Source: an uncultured Olleya sp.
GTDB taxonomy: Bacteria; Bacteroidota; Bacteroidia; Flavobacteriales; Flavobacteriaceae
Length of the DNA: 64,000 nt
Direction: 5' to 3'
NCBI GenBank assembly: GCA_947503885.1
Contig: CANNFD010000006.1
Location: 186,001 to 250,000 of the forward strand
The notes under the pieces were generated by a model, which was not told where the DNA came from, did no database searches, and worked only from the letters and a program-made list of their open reading frames with translations. Numbering within the stretch: position 1 is the stretch's first letter; each line of letters starts with the position of its first letter. Below, piece after piece: positions 28,569 through 37,107 of this stretch. Both the position numbers and the translations under genes were made by a program.

Positions 28569-28658
28569 AGTACAAAAATACAGTAACTATTATGATTATT
28601 AAGTTACTGTTGTTACATTAGTAGAAATTATATACCCAACCTTACAGTCCGTTGTTTT

Positions 28659-28835
28659 ATGAAAAAAATAAAAGCAATACTATTAATTCTATTTTTTATA
28701 ATTCTGCTATTTGACTATTTCAGTTTAATACCTAATTATACCATTTTTAAAAATTTACACTTATTTGATATTAGGTATTTTATTGTTTTAATTTACGTAC
28801 TTATATCTATTAAAGAATTTAGAAATAAAAATTAA
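28659..28835 (+). CDS. Small two-helix membrane protein
   Basis: 58-codon ORF starting 'MKKIKAILLIL', with two hydrophobic segments (~5-20 and 38-51) and a charged C-terminus 'IKEFRNKN'. Its TAA stop is immediately followed by the ATG of tag with no gap, which suggests translational coupling. No family is recognised. Reading-frame integrity, membrane pattern and tight spacing argue that it is a real gene. Confidence 0.62.
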   Translation: MKKIKAILLILFFIILLFDYFSLIPNYTIFKNLHLFDIRYFIVLIYVLISIKEFRNKN

Positions 28836-29399
28836 ATGACTAAACAAAAATGTGGTTGGTGTCTTGGAGACGAGCAATACGAAGCTTATCATGATAAGGA
28901 ATGGGGAGTCCCAGTTTATGATGATGCTACGCTTTTTGAGTTTTTAATTTTAGAAACCTTTCAAGCTGGGTTAAGTTGGATTACTATTTTGCGTAAGCGC
29001 AATAATTTTTTTGATGCTTTTGATCAATTTGATTATAAAAAAATAGCGAATTACAACGATGACAAAAAACAAGAATTACTACAAAACGCAGGTATTATTA
29101 GAAACAAATTAAAAGTAAATGCAACTGTTACCAATGCACAATTATTTATGGACATCCAAAAAGAGTTTGGTAGTTTTAGCACCTACCTTTGGGCTTTTGT
29201 AGACGGAAAACCAATTAAAAACAAGGTTGACTATTATAAAAATGCACCAGCAAATACACCTTTAAGTGATGTATTAAGTAAAGATTTAAAAAAACGCGGT
29301 TTTAAGTTTGTGGGCTCAACCGTTATCTATGCTTTTATGCAAGCTGTGGGAATGGTAAACGACCATGAGGTTGGTTGTTTTAGGTATAATGAAGTTTAA
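28836..29399 (+). CDS. tag: DNA-3-methyladenine glycosylase I
   Basis: 187-residue base-excision enzyme that removes 3-methyladenine. The zinc ligands known from E. coli Tag can be matched: Cys6, His19, His177 and Cys181. 'WGVPVYDDATLFEFLILETFQAGLSW' (split at 24-34 and 35-49) and the Glu-containing helix are conserved. It overlaps the aat gene by 4 nt at its 3' end in convergent orientation. Confidence 0.95.
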   Translation: MTKQKCGWCLGDEQYEAYHDKEWGVPVYDDATLFEFLILETFQAGLSWITILRKRNNFFDAFDQFDYKKIANYNDDKKQELLQNAGIIRNKLKVNATVTNAQLFMDIQKEFGSFSTYLWAFVDGKPIKNKVDYYKNAPANTPLSDVLSKDLKKRGFKFVGSTVIYAFMQAVGMVNDHEVGCFRYNEV

Positions 29400-30022
29400 A
29401 GTAAATACTTTAAAAACTGATTTCTTGGGATATCAATTGCACCTAAACTATCTAAATGGTTGGTATATACTTGGCAATCTATTAGCTTATAATCTGTGTT
29501 TTGAATAAACGTTATAAATCCAACCTTACTAGCGTTACTAACTTTGGTAAACATGCTTTCGCCACAAAACACACCATTACCTAGATCTACACCATACAAA
29601 CCGCCAACCAATGTATTATCAAGCCAGACCTCGATTGATTTAGCATAGCCTAATTGATGTAGCTTGCTATAAGCTTCAATCATACCTTTTGTAATCCAAG
29701 TATCTTCTTGGCCTGGTCTTTTAGCAGCAGCGCAAGCTTTAATTACTGCATCAAAATCTTTGTTTATTGTGATTTCAAAATCAGAATTACGCAATACTTG
29801 CTTCATGCTTTTAGATACTTTTAAATCCTTTGGAAATAAAACAAATCTAGGATCTGGAGACCACCACAAGATTGTGTTATCGTCTTCAAACCAAGGAAAA
29901 ATTCCTTTTTGATAAGCACTTAATAATCGGTTTTCACTTAAATCGCCACCAACTGCTAGCAGACCATCGTCAGAAGCATTGGATACGTCAGGAAAATAAT
30001 TATTACTGTTTAAAAAATCCAT
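29396..30022 (-). CDS. aat: Leucyl/phenylalanyl-tRNA-protein transferase
   Basis: 208-residue enzyme that adds Leu or Phe to N-terminal Lys/Arg for the N-end rule pathway. Conserved blocks: 'GLLAVGGDLS' (~20-29), 'AYQKGIFPWF' (~36-45), 'ILWWSPDPRFVLFP' (~51-64), 'TWITKGMIEAYSKLH' (~102-116) and 'GVFCGESMF' (~144-152). Length is normal for the Bacteroidota form. Confidence 0.95.
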   Translation of the reverse strand: MDFLNSNNYFPDVSNASDDGLLAVGGDLSENRLLSAYQKGIFPWFEDDNTILWWSPDPRFVLFPKDLKVSKSMKQVLRNSDFEITINKDFDAVIKACAAAKRPGQEDTWITKGMIEAYSKLHQLGYAKSIEVWLDNTLVGGLYGVDLGNGVFCGESMFTKVSNASKVGFITFIQNTDYKLIDCQVYTNHLDSLGAIDIPRNQFLKYLL

Positions 30023-30096
30023 TTAGGTTGGCTTTCTTTTTATTAAAAAAATAACAAATACTACGTAAAAAAGGTTGTTTTAAGCTAATTATTACT

Positions 30097-30133
30097 AAAA
30101 AAACCTCAAAACTAATAAGTTTTGAGGTTTTTT
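30097..30133 (-). terminator. Terminator of the DUF3127 gene
   Basis: A near-perfect stem of about 16 bp (30098-30113 with 30118-30133), loop AATA, with a T-run on the minus strand. Confidence 0.85.
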
Positions 30134-30159
30134 AAATAAAAATCTAATTTAGATTTTTA

Positions 30160-30537
30160 TTAGAAAGGTAAATCGTCGTGATCTTCTTCTTTTACATTGT
30201 TTGCAGGCTCAAAAGCTTGTGCTGGTGGTACTTCTGGCATACCTTGTGGTGCTGCTCCTGTTTGTACACCTTCAATTCTCCATCCTTGGATAGAGTTAAA
30301 ATATTTAGTTTCTCCTTGAGGATTAACCCATTCTCTACCACGTAAGTTAATGTTTACTTTAACATCTTGCCCTACTTGGTAATTATTTAATAAATCACAT
30401 TTATCTTGAACAAACTCTACTAAAATATGCTGTGGATATTGCTCTTCAGTAGTTACTACTAAATCTCTTTTTCTAAATCCGTTACTACCAAAAGTTTGTG
30501 TTTCTCCTACTAGTTTTACTTTTCCTTGTACTTCCAT
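30160..30537 (-). CDS. DUF3127 OB-fold protein with SSB-like acidic tip
   Basis: 125 residues. The DUF3127 domain (1-~92) has an OB-fold-like pattern ('VQGKVKLVGETQTFGSNGFRKRD' split by a loop; 'GREWVNPQGETKYFNSIQGWRI'). A flexible Pro/Gln/Gly linker then ends in 'DHDDLPF' (119-125). That tip is very similar to the SSB C-terminal tip (DDDIPF), which recruits DNA-repair and replication partners. This suggests a single-strand nucleic-acid binder that competes for or shares SSB partners. Function is inferred. Confidence 0.82.
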   Translation of the reverse strand: MEVQGKVKLVGETQTFGSNGFRKRDLVVTTEEQYPQHILVEFVQDKCDLLNNYQVGQDVKVNINLRGREWVNPQGETKYFNSIQGWRIEGVQTGAAPQGMPEVPPAQAFEPANNVKEEDHDDLPF

Positions 30538-30582
30538 TTTCTATATAATTATTAAATATTCGTCTAATTTGATATCGCTAAT

Positions 30583-31437
30583 TTACGATAATAACACTTT
30601 CCAAGCACTTTCTACATCATTAAAACTTAAAAAGTCTTTTGCTTTTTTATGTTTTTCTTGGGTCGACAAAGTACTTAAATTATGTTGGGTTATAAAAGCT
30701 AGAATGCTTTTTTCATTAGGTAAGTTTTCAACATTTCCTAAAAGTCCTAAATCATTTCCTGTTAAAACAGCACTTTCTCTGACGTCTTTTGGCAAGGCAT
30801 CTACACCTATTCCTAATGTTGATAGCGGTTTAGGGATTTCAAAAAATCCTGATTTTGCTCTACTATAAAGACTACCTCCAGCTCTTGCGACTAGGTCTAA
30901 TTTTTTTTGATCAATCGCACCGTTTTCATCTAAAACAGCTTCAGAGACGTGCATTTTTACAACTTCGCAAATAATTAAATTTCCTGCACCACCTTCTGTT
31001 CCTAACTTAATAATTTTGTTAACCTTACATTCCATTTGCACAGGACTTTCTGCCACTCTAAACGGTTTAACTATATCTGATTTTAGCATGGTTAGACCGG
31101 CTTTATCAAACTCGTTTACACCCTCAGCATATTCTGTACTACTTAATGACATTTGTTGTACGATGTCATGATTAACAACGTTTATAACAACTTGTTTTGT
31201 AACCTCAGCATTTTCTAAAGTATGTTTTGTAGTGTTATTTCTAACGCGCCTTGCAGGCGAAAAAATTAAAATAGGAGGATTAGCACTAAACACGTTAAAA
31301 AAACTAAATGGGGATAAATTTGGATTACCATCCGCATCCATAGTACTTGCAAAAGCAATTGGTCTTGGTGCCACAGCGCTTAACAAGTAGCCATGTAGTT
31401 TAGCTGTAGATAATTCTTGAGGAGTAAAAGATAGCAT
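30583..31437 (-). CDS. Flavin reductase-like FMN-binding protein
   Basis: 284 residues from the ATG at 31437; an upstream in-frame start adds 14 residues that do not look conserved. The flavin reductase domain has 'SAVAPRPIAFASTMDADGNPNLSPFSFFN' (blocks ~19-28 and 31-48) and 'PARRVRNNTTKHTLEN', the FMN-phosphate region. Members are FMN-binding NAD(P)H:flavin oxidoreductases or electron donors to partner oxygenases. No partner is adjacent. Confidence 0.87.
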   Translation of the reverse strand: MLSFTPQELSTAKLHGYLLSAVAPRPIAFASTMDADGNPNLSPFSFFNVFSANPPILIFSPARRVRNNTTKHTLENAEVTKQVVINVVNHDIVQQMSLSSTEYAEGVNEFDKAGLTMLKSDIVKPFRVAESPVQMECKVNKIIKLGTEGGAGNLIICEVVKMHVSEAVLDENGAIDQKKLDLVARAGGSLYSRAKSGFFEIPKPLSTLGIGVDALPKDVRESAVLTGNDLGLLGNVENLPNEKSILAFITQHNLSTLSTQEKHKKAKDFLSFNDVESAWKVLLS

Positions 31438-31556
31438 AGTGTCTGTTGTTTGTACAAAAATACACAATCTAGCAATCAACTAAAAGGTAATTACTATCCA
31501 TCCATCACAATATTATTAACAGAATTGCATTATATTAACAACAAAAATTTACTATC

Positions 31557-32741
31557 ATGTTTTTTACAAAACATCGTCAGCTAATCCGCTGGATAATTAT
31601 TATTGCCTCTTTTGCTATCATCTCTTTAATATTATGGAATACCTATGTGTTTTTTCAAAAGTTTAAAGCAGAAGAACGTAGAAAAATGGAAACTTGGTCT
31701 TATGCACAAAGTGACTTTTTAAATAGTTTTAGAAGTGGTTTAGATACTGAGGTTAATAATGTAACAACGTTTATTATTACAGATTCCACATCCACAACCC
31801 CAATGATTTTAGTATCTCCTAAAGGAGAGATAAGCAGTTTTAATAACATCGATACTTTAGGGGTTAGAAATGTAGATGCATTTTTAGAAAAAAGCAAAGT
31901 ACAATTTGAAGAAGAAAACACTCCAATCCCTTTATCTTATTATAATAATGACACAAATAGCGACGAAGCAATTGGGACATTATATTACGGTAACTCGCCA
32001 TTATTAAATAAACTAAAATATTACCCCTTAGCACTTTTACTAATTATTGTACTGTTTGGAGCTGTAGTTTACTTTTTTTACCGAAGTTCTAAAATTGCGA
32101 CTCAAAATAAGTTGTGGTCAGGTATGGCTAAAGAAACTGCCCATCAAATTGGCACGCCATTATCGTCTTTAATTGGATGGACCGAAATTTTAAAAGGTGA
32201 AAATACAAATCCAGAATATATTAAAGAGATTGAGAAAGATATCCATCGTTTACAAACTATAACCGAGCGTTTTAGTAAAATTGGGTCTTTACCAACATTA
32301 GAAAAAGCAAATATTGTTACAGAAACTATTGAAGCCTATGACTATTTAAAAACACGATCCTCTAGACTTGTTAATTTTAAAATTAATACACCAGAACATC
32401 CTGTTTATGTCAATTTAAATAAGCAGTTGTATGGTTGGACTATTGAAAACCTAGTAAAAAATGCTATTGATGCCATGAAGGGTAAAGGGGATTTACAACT
32501 AAGTATAACCCAATTAGAACAGCAAGTAAAAATTACTATAACAGATACCGGAAAAGGTATTAGTAAAAACGAATTTAGTACTATCTTTGAGCCCGGTTAC
32601 ACGACCAAAAAACGTGGATGGGGACTTGGATTGTCATTGGCAAAACGAATAGTAGAAGACTTCCATAATGGTCGTATAAAAGTTTTAAACTCTGAAAAAG
32701 GAAAAGGAACAACCATGCAGATTAGCTTAAAAACTATATGA
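31557..32741 (+). CDS. Orphan sensor histidine kinase
   Basis: 394-residue kinase. A membrane helix at ~12-33, a ~120-residue extracytoplasmic sensor region and a second helix at ~155-175 precede the H-box with His196 in 'KETAHQIGTPLSSLIGW'. The ATPase domain has 'NLVKNAIDAM' (N-box), 'DTGKGI' (G1), the F-box 'IFEPGYTTK' and 'GWGLGLSLAKRI' (G2). The His-Gln-Ile-Gly H-box is that of the NtrB-like/HisKA groups common in Bacteroidota. No response regulator is adjacent, so its partner is elsewhere. It overlaps the next gene by 4 nt. Confidence 0.9.
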   Translation: MFFTKHRQLIRWIIIIASFAIISLILWNTYVFFQKFKAEERRKMETWSYAQSDFLNSFRSGLDTEVNNVTTFIITDSTSTTPMILVSPKGEISSFNNIDTLGVRNVDAFLEKSKVQFEEENTPIPLSYYNNDTNSDEAIGTLYYGNSPLLNKLKYYPLALLLIIVLFGAVVYFFYRSSKIATQNKLWSGMAKETAHQIGTPLSSLIGWTEILKGENTNPEYIKEIEKDIHRLQTITERFSKIGSLPTLEKANIVTETIEAYDYLKTRSSRLVNFKINTPEHPVYVNLNKQLYGWTIENLVKNAIDAMKGKGDLQLSITQLEQQVKITITDTGKGISKNEFSTIFEPGYTTKKRGWGLGLSLAKRIVEDFHNGRIKVLNSEKGKGTTMQISLKTI

Positions 32742-33088
32742 TGTCAGAAAAATTAATTACAATAAAAACTGTTGATTTAATTAATAATTGCCCTGAGTGT
32801 TTTAGCACAAAAGGGTTGCAATTAACTTTTAAACAACGTTTTATTGACACTGCTTTTTATAAAAGTATTACCCAAGAGGTAACTACTGAAATGAATTGTA
32901 TTGTTTGCCATACTGAGATTTATCCAGCACGTTGGACAGATGATATCGAACGTGTTTATGAGTACCAAATGAAGGCTTTTCAGCCCAAAAAAGCTTCTAA
33001 AAAGTATAAAAGTCTATACTGGATTTTAATAATTGCTGCTACTACAATTGTGGCTAGTGTAATTGGACTTACTTTTTATAATTTATAG
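32738..33088 (+). CDS. Zinc-ribbon membrane protein
   Basis: 116 residues with two CxxC knuckles (Cys18/Cys21 and Cys54/Cys57), which should bind one zinc, then a Lys-rich stretch and one C-terminal membrane helix (~93-113). The ATGA overlap with the histidine kinase stop suggests translational coupling and a shared function, perhaps as a membrane accessory of the kinase. A second ATG immediately follows the first, so the start may be one codon later. No named family is recognised. Confidence 0.72.
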   Translation: MMSEKLITIKTVDLINNCPECFSTKGLQLTFKQRFIDTAFYKSITQEVTTEMNCIVCHTEIYPARWTDDIERVYEYQMKAFQPKKASKKYKSLYWILIIAATTIVASVIGLTFYNL

Positions 33089-33472
33089 ATTAGATTGAAT
33101 CGCTTTTGCTATTGCTTCAAATTGGCTTTTATCTAAAGTTGCTTTACTAACAAATCTAGCATCTTCCATAGTATTTAATGGTATTAAATGCACGTGTACA
33201 TGTGGCACTTCTAACCCAATCACAGACATACCAACACGTTTACAAGGCACTGCTTTTTCTAGAGCTATTGCTACTTTTCTAGAAAATTGCATTAAAGCAA
33301 GATAAGTTGCCTCGTCTAAATCAAATATTTTATCGACTTCCTTTTTAGGAATACATAGTGTATGTCCTTTTGTATTTGGATTAACGTCTAAAAACGCTAA
33401 AAAGTCTTCAGTTTCTGCAACTTTATAACAAGGGATTTCGCCATTAACTATTTTTGTAAAAATGGATGCCAT
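33083..33472 (-). CDS. HIT family hydrolase
   Basis: 129-residue histidine-triad protein with 'HVHVHLIP' (His-phi-His-phi-His) near 92-99 and the N-terminal 'FTKIVNGEIPCYKVAE' block typical of Hint-type nucleoside phosphoramidases. It acts on AMP-lysine or related nucleotide adducts. It lies 126 nt downstream of greA on the same strand, a pairing common in Bacteroidota, and overlaps the zinc-ribbon gene by 6 nt in convergent orientation. Confidence 0.93.
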   Translation of the reverse strand: MASIFTKIVNGEIPCYKVAETEDFLAFLDVNPNTKGHTLCIPKKEVDKIFDLDEATYLALMQFSRKVAIALEKAVPCKRVGMSVIGLEVPHVHVHLIPLNTMEDARFVSKATLDKSQFEAIAKAIQSNL

Positions 33473-33564
33473 ATATAATTTATTTTTATGTACTAAAGAT
33501 AAAAAAAGATTCCTGCTAAACTGAAATTTAAATCAGAATAAACAGGAATTATGTTTTTATTTAC

Positions 33565-33590
33565 GGATTACTGCTTTCGCAGGAATGACA
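33565..33590 (-). repeat. Degenerate REP-like palindrome
   Basis: On the minus strand this 26-nt stretch reads like the widespread intergenic palindrome 'ATTCCTGCGAAAGCAGGAATC', with one loss of symmetry (GCAGTAAT in place of GCAGGAAT). It sits between greA and the HIT gene. The family identification is from memory. Confidence 0.5.
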
Positions 33591-33598
33591 ATAGGTAA

Positions 33599-34072
33599 TT
33601 ATCTACTTATTTCGATAATATCAAATTTCATGATACCACTTGGCACTTGTATTTCGGCAACATCACCAACTGATTTACCTAATAAACCTTTACCTATAGG
33701 ACTATTTACAGATATTTTACCTGATGCTAGGTCTGCTTCTCCATCGGCTACCAAGGTATAGTTCATTTCCATACCATTAGTTTGGTTTTTGATTTTAACT
33801 TTAGATAAGACTAATATTTTAGTAGTGTCCATCTGGGACTCGTCAATAACACGCGCACCAGCTAACTGATCTTCAAGTTTAGAAATACGCATTTCTAGCA
33901 TACCCTGTGCTTCTTTAGCAGCATCATACTCGGCATTTTCACTTAAATCCCCTTTATCTCTTGCTTCTGCAATAGCTCTAGACGCCTTGACGCGCTCTAC
34001 ATCTTTAAGTTGCTTTAACTCTTCACGCAACTTTTTTAATCCTTCTGCTGTATAATAAGATACTTTACTCAT
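33599..34072 (-). CDS. greA: Transcription elongation factor GreA
   Basis: 157-residue RNA-polymerase secondary-channel factor that rescues backtracked complexes. The N-terminal coiled coil (~10-75) carries the acidic tip in 'GDLSENAEYDAAKEAQ' (~41-56). The C-terminal FKBP-like domain (~82-157) has 'INSPIGKGLLGKSVGD' with Val in place of Ile. Length is standard. Its leader carries two hairpins, one of them terminator-like. Confidence 0.96.
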   Translation of the reverse strand: MSKVSYYTAEGLKKLREELKQLKDVERVKASRAIAEARDKGDLSENAEYDAAKEAQGMLEMRISKLEDQLAGARVIDESQMDTTKILVLSKVKIKNQTNGMEMNYTLVADGEADLASGKISVNSPIGKGLLGKSVGDVAEIQVPSGIMKFDIIEISR

Positions 34073-34096
34073 ATTTTTTTCGTTTAAATAAAAAGA

Positions 34097-34146
34097 CGCT
34101 AAAACAATTTAGCGCTAAACACAAAAATCTCGTCGACACGAGATTT
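34097..34146 (-). promoter_or_regulatory. Two hairpins in the greA leader, possible attenuator
   Basis: Reading toward greA on the minus strand: a 9-bp hairpin (34138-34146 with 34125-34133, loop 4 nt), then a 7-bp hairpin (34108-34114 with 34097-34103) followed within two bases by TTTTT. The second has the shape of an intrinsic terminator and lies ~25 nt before the greA ATG. Confidence 0.45.
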
Positions 34147-34226
34147 AGTTTTACAAATATACAAAATATTTAATTCAACGTTGTATTTGTTGTAAATTGC
34201 ACTGCTAAAAAACTATTAAAATTTTT

Positions 34227-34676
34227 ATGTTAAGGTCTTTATTTTCAATTATTTTCTGTTCTGTTTTGGTTTTGTCTTGTCAAAAAAATGATGATAATGA
34301 CAATTCAAACAATTATATACCAGATATCGCTTTTGATACATCAAATTCGATAAACACTAGCTTGCCACAATATAACGATTTACAATTCCCTGGCAACTCT
34401 TTGGTGTTAAATCAATTTGGTTATAATGGTATTGTTATTTATAGCGTTGGTAATGATAGTTATTATGCTTTTGAGATTACAGATCCAAACCACGCACCTT
34501 CAAATTGTTCTTCTTTAAACGTTGAAGGTACAATTGCAACTTGTAATTGTGATGATGGTAATAGTTATAGTATTGCAGCTGGCGGTGTCCCTTTTGATGG
34601 TACTACAGGTCAATTTAGCTTAAAACCTTATTTTGTAGAAGTTAATGGTAATGTTATTAGAGTTTATAACAATTAA
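34227..34676 (+). CDS. Rieske-fold-like lipoprotein without canonical cluster ligands
   Basis: 149-residue lipoprotein: signal with lipobox 'VLSC' (Cys18), an Asp/Asn-rich linker, then a domain (~45-149) laid out like a Rieske [2Fe-2S] domain. Where a Rieske protein has CxH and CxxH, this one has 'DPNHAPSNC' and 'ATCNCDDGNSY', so the His pair is not in place and a standard cluster seems unlikely. The ending 'LKPYFVEVNGNVIRVYN' fits the Rieske fold. The role is unknown. The family assignment is from pattern only. Confidence 0.62.
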   Translation: MLRSLFSIIFCSVLVLSCQKNDDNDNSNNYIPDIAFDTSNSINTSLPQYNDLQFPGNSLVLNQFGYNGIVIYSVGNDSYYAFEITDPNHAPSNCSSLNVEGTIATCNCDDGNSYSIAAGGVPFDGTTGQFSLKPYFVEVNGNVIRVYNN

Positions 34677-34706
34677 AAAAGCACCTCAAGATTAGAGATG
34701 CTTTTT
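34675..34706. terminator. Bidirectional terminator
   Basis: A stem of about 12 bp with one mismatch (34675-34687 with 34695-34706), A-run on the left and T-run on the right. It lies between the convergent Rieske-like gene and the TonB receptor gene. Confidence 0.75.
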
Positions 34707-34731
34707 AATTTTACTAGTTCAAATTATATTA

Positions 34732-36990
34732 TTAAAACTTTAAAGTAACCCCTGCTAAAAAGTTAGTAGTTGCTTGTGGGTAGTAAAAATTTTCTGTGAT
34801 TGGAGCATCATTGGAGTTTTCTGGTCTATAGTAATAACTGTAAGTATATCCATTAGACACATATTTGTTATTAAACACATTGTTAACCAATACATTAAAT
34901 GCTACTTCTTTAATCCAAGTTGGTTTAATCTTATAAGAGAAATTTAAATTATTTACAAAATAAGCCTCCATACTTTTACTATCGCTAGAGGTATTATCTA
35001 AATACTGTTTACCTACATATTTAGATAGCAGCGCAATGTTTCCGTCTTTTACTGGCGAAAAGGTTAACGTGCTACCAAAAATTACATTTGGTGAAAATGA
35101 AATATCTGTATCCTTATAAGTAGTTACAACTGGCTGATAGGATACTGTATCATATGTATTTGGGTCATATTGTGTGTCATAAACTACATAATCAAATGCT
35201 TTAATTTTATTTTGACTAAACGTTGCATTGGCATCTACTCTAAATTGATCAGACACTTTATATCCGGTTTGTATCTCGATACCTGCTCTGTAACTTTTAG
35301 CTACATTTTGTCTGATTGCATCCCCAACATCGTCTAAATCTCCGGTTAACACTAACTGGTCTTTATAATTCATGTAATATAAATTAGCAGTTAAGTAATA
35401 GTCTAAATCTTGCAATTTATAACCAAACTCAAAATCATGTAATTGTTCTGACTTAGGTTGTATTGGGTTTTTAGTTAAGTCGTCACGGTTAGGCTCTCTG
35501 TTACCCACTGCAAATGACCCATAAACATTACTAAGGTTGTTTATTTTATAAGTTAGTCCAAATTTAGGGTTGAAAAAATTATAAGTTTCTTTTACATTAA
35601 TATCCAGTAAATCTGAACTGGTTCCTACCGACTGATAATTAACAGTTCTGTATTGTAAATCTAATAAAGCGAATAATTTTGAATTTAAATTATATTCTGC
35701 TTTTAGATACGTATTAAAATCTTGCTTATCTCCGTAGCTGAAGTAATAATTACTTCTTACAGGTATTGGTGTTTCAAACGAATCCCATATAACTTCGCCA
35801 AAATGATCTCCTTTATAGGTATTATAACCACCACCCAAATATAGGTTTAGGTTGTCTTTTTTATAGTTAATTGAATACACTATTGCTGTAAAATTGTTAT
35901 CCAACCAGCGTCTTCTAATTACATCACCTTCGTCTGAAGCATTAGCGTTGTTAGGAAAATAATCTCCTAACTCTTCCTCTTCTTTATATTGTTCAAAATA
36001 CCCTTTACCTCTAGTAAAATTACCCGACAAATTAGCTGAAAACATTGAATTAAACTGGTGTGACGCATGTAATTGATAGTGGGTTTGTTGGTAGCTATCA
36101 ATCTCATTATCGTAAGTGTAATAATTATAAGTTCTTCCAGAATTTAGCAAGTTTTCTGCTTCAGCATCACTTGGATAATTTCTATCAATAAATGCCTGAA
36201 TACCTTCTAAATCATTATTAACGACTGCTTCTGGAGTCCCATACCAAGATTGATACGTTTCCTCTTCTCCACCAAAAACTATAGCTTTTATAGAAGTTTT
36301 ATCATTTACAAAACCAGCTTCTGCATAATAACTGTTTAAGTCTGCTCTAGCTCTATCAATATATCCATCACTTTGTATATTAGACACTCTAGCTTCTGCA
36401 TAAAAGTTATTTTTCAGACCAGTACCTATACTAATATTATGCTTTCTAGTTCCATAACTACCAACCACATTGGTTGTTGTTGCGTAAGCCTCTGTAGAAG
36501 GGTTAAGCGTTTTTAAGTTTAAACTTGCACCAAAAGCACCCGAACCATTAGTCGAGGTTCCAACACCACGCTGTAATTGAATATCCTCAACAGAGCTAAC
36601 AAAATCAGGCATATTTACCCAAAATGTTCCTTGACTTTCTTGGTCGTTATAAGGGATTCCGTTAATAGTCACATTAACACGTGTTGCATCACTACCACGC
36701 ACTCTAATACCTGTATAACCAACACCTCCACCAGCATCACTAGTTGTTACTACTGATGGTAATTGATCTAATAACACTGGTAAATCCTGACCAAGATTAA
36801 TAGACTCTAACTCTTTCTTTGAAATGTTTGTAAAAGCAACAGGAGTCTTGTCATTTGCTCTAGTTGCAGACAAAAGGACTTCATCAAGTGTTGTGATTTT
36901 TGTTGAGTCTAACTCAACTGTTTGTTGGTCTTGTGCATTTACACTGACCGATAACACTAAGAGTGTTAAAAAAAGAAATAAATTTTTCAT
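34732..36990 (-). CDS. TonB-dependent receptor under TPP riboswitch control
   Basis: 752-residue outer-membrane receptor. A signal peptide (~19 residues, ending 'VNAQ') is followed directly by the plug domain ('LDEVLLSATRAND', 'VTTSDAGGGVGYTGIRVRG', 'VNVTINGIPYNDQESQG') and a 22-strand-type barrel ending in the C-terminal aromatic strand 'FLAGVTLKF'. There is no N-terminal carboxypeptidase-like domain. A TPP riboswitch lies in its leader, so the cargo is most likely thiamin, a thiamin phosphate or a precursor. Uptake would need TonB-ExbBD, not present in this window. Confidence 0.93.
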   Translation of the reverse strand: MKNLFLFLTLLVLSVSVNAQDQQTVELDSTKITTLDEVLLSATRANDKTPVAFTNISKKELESINLGQDLPVLLDQLPSVVTTSDAGGGVGYTGIRVRGSDATRVNVTINGIPYNDQESQGTFWVNMPDFVSSVEDIQLQRGVGTSTNGSGAFGASLNLKTLNPSTEAYATTTNVVGSYGTRKHNISIGTGLKNNFYAEARVSNIQSDGYIDRARADLNSYYAEAGFVNDKTSIKAIVFGGEEETYQSWYGTPEAVVNNDLEGIQAFIDRNYPSDAEAENLLNSGRTYNYYTYDNEIDSYQQTHYQLHASHQFNSMFSANLSGNFTRGKGYFEQYKEEEELGDYFPNNANASDEGDVIRRRWLDNNFTAIVYSINYKKDNLNLYLGGGYNTYKGDHFGEVIWDSFETPIPVRSNYYFSYGDKQDFNTYLKAEYNLNSKLFALLDLQYRTVNYQSVGTSSDLLDINVKETYNFFNPKFGLTYKINNLSNVYGSFAVGNREPNRDDLTKNPIQPKSEQLHDFEFGYKLQDLDYYLTANLYYMNYKDQLVLTGDLDDVGDAIRQNVAKSYRAGIEIQTGYKVSDQFRVDANATFSQNKIKAFDYVVYDTQYDPNTYDTVSYQPVVTTYKDTDISFSPNVIFGSTLTFSPVKDGNIALLSKYVGKQYLDNTSSDSKSMEAYFVNNLNFSYKIKPTWIKEVAFNVLVNNVFNNKYVSNGYTYSYYYRPENSNDAPITENFYYPQATTNFLAGVTLKF

Positions 36991-37107
36991 TACGATTAAA
37001 TTGTTAATCGAATAAAAAGAGGTAATTATTCTTAATTGTTATTAATTATATTTTGTAATACTTAGACCATCTAAGCACTACATAGTAACACAAAAATGTG
37101 TTTCAAA

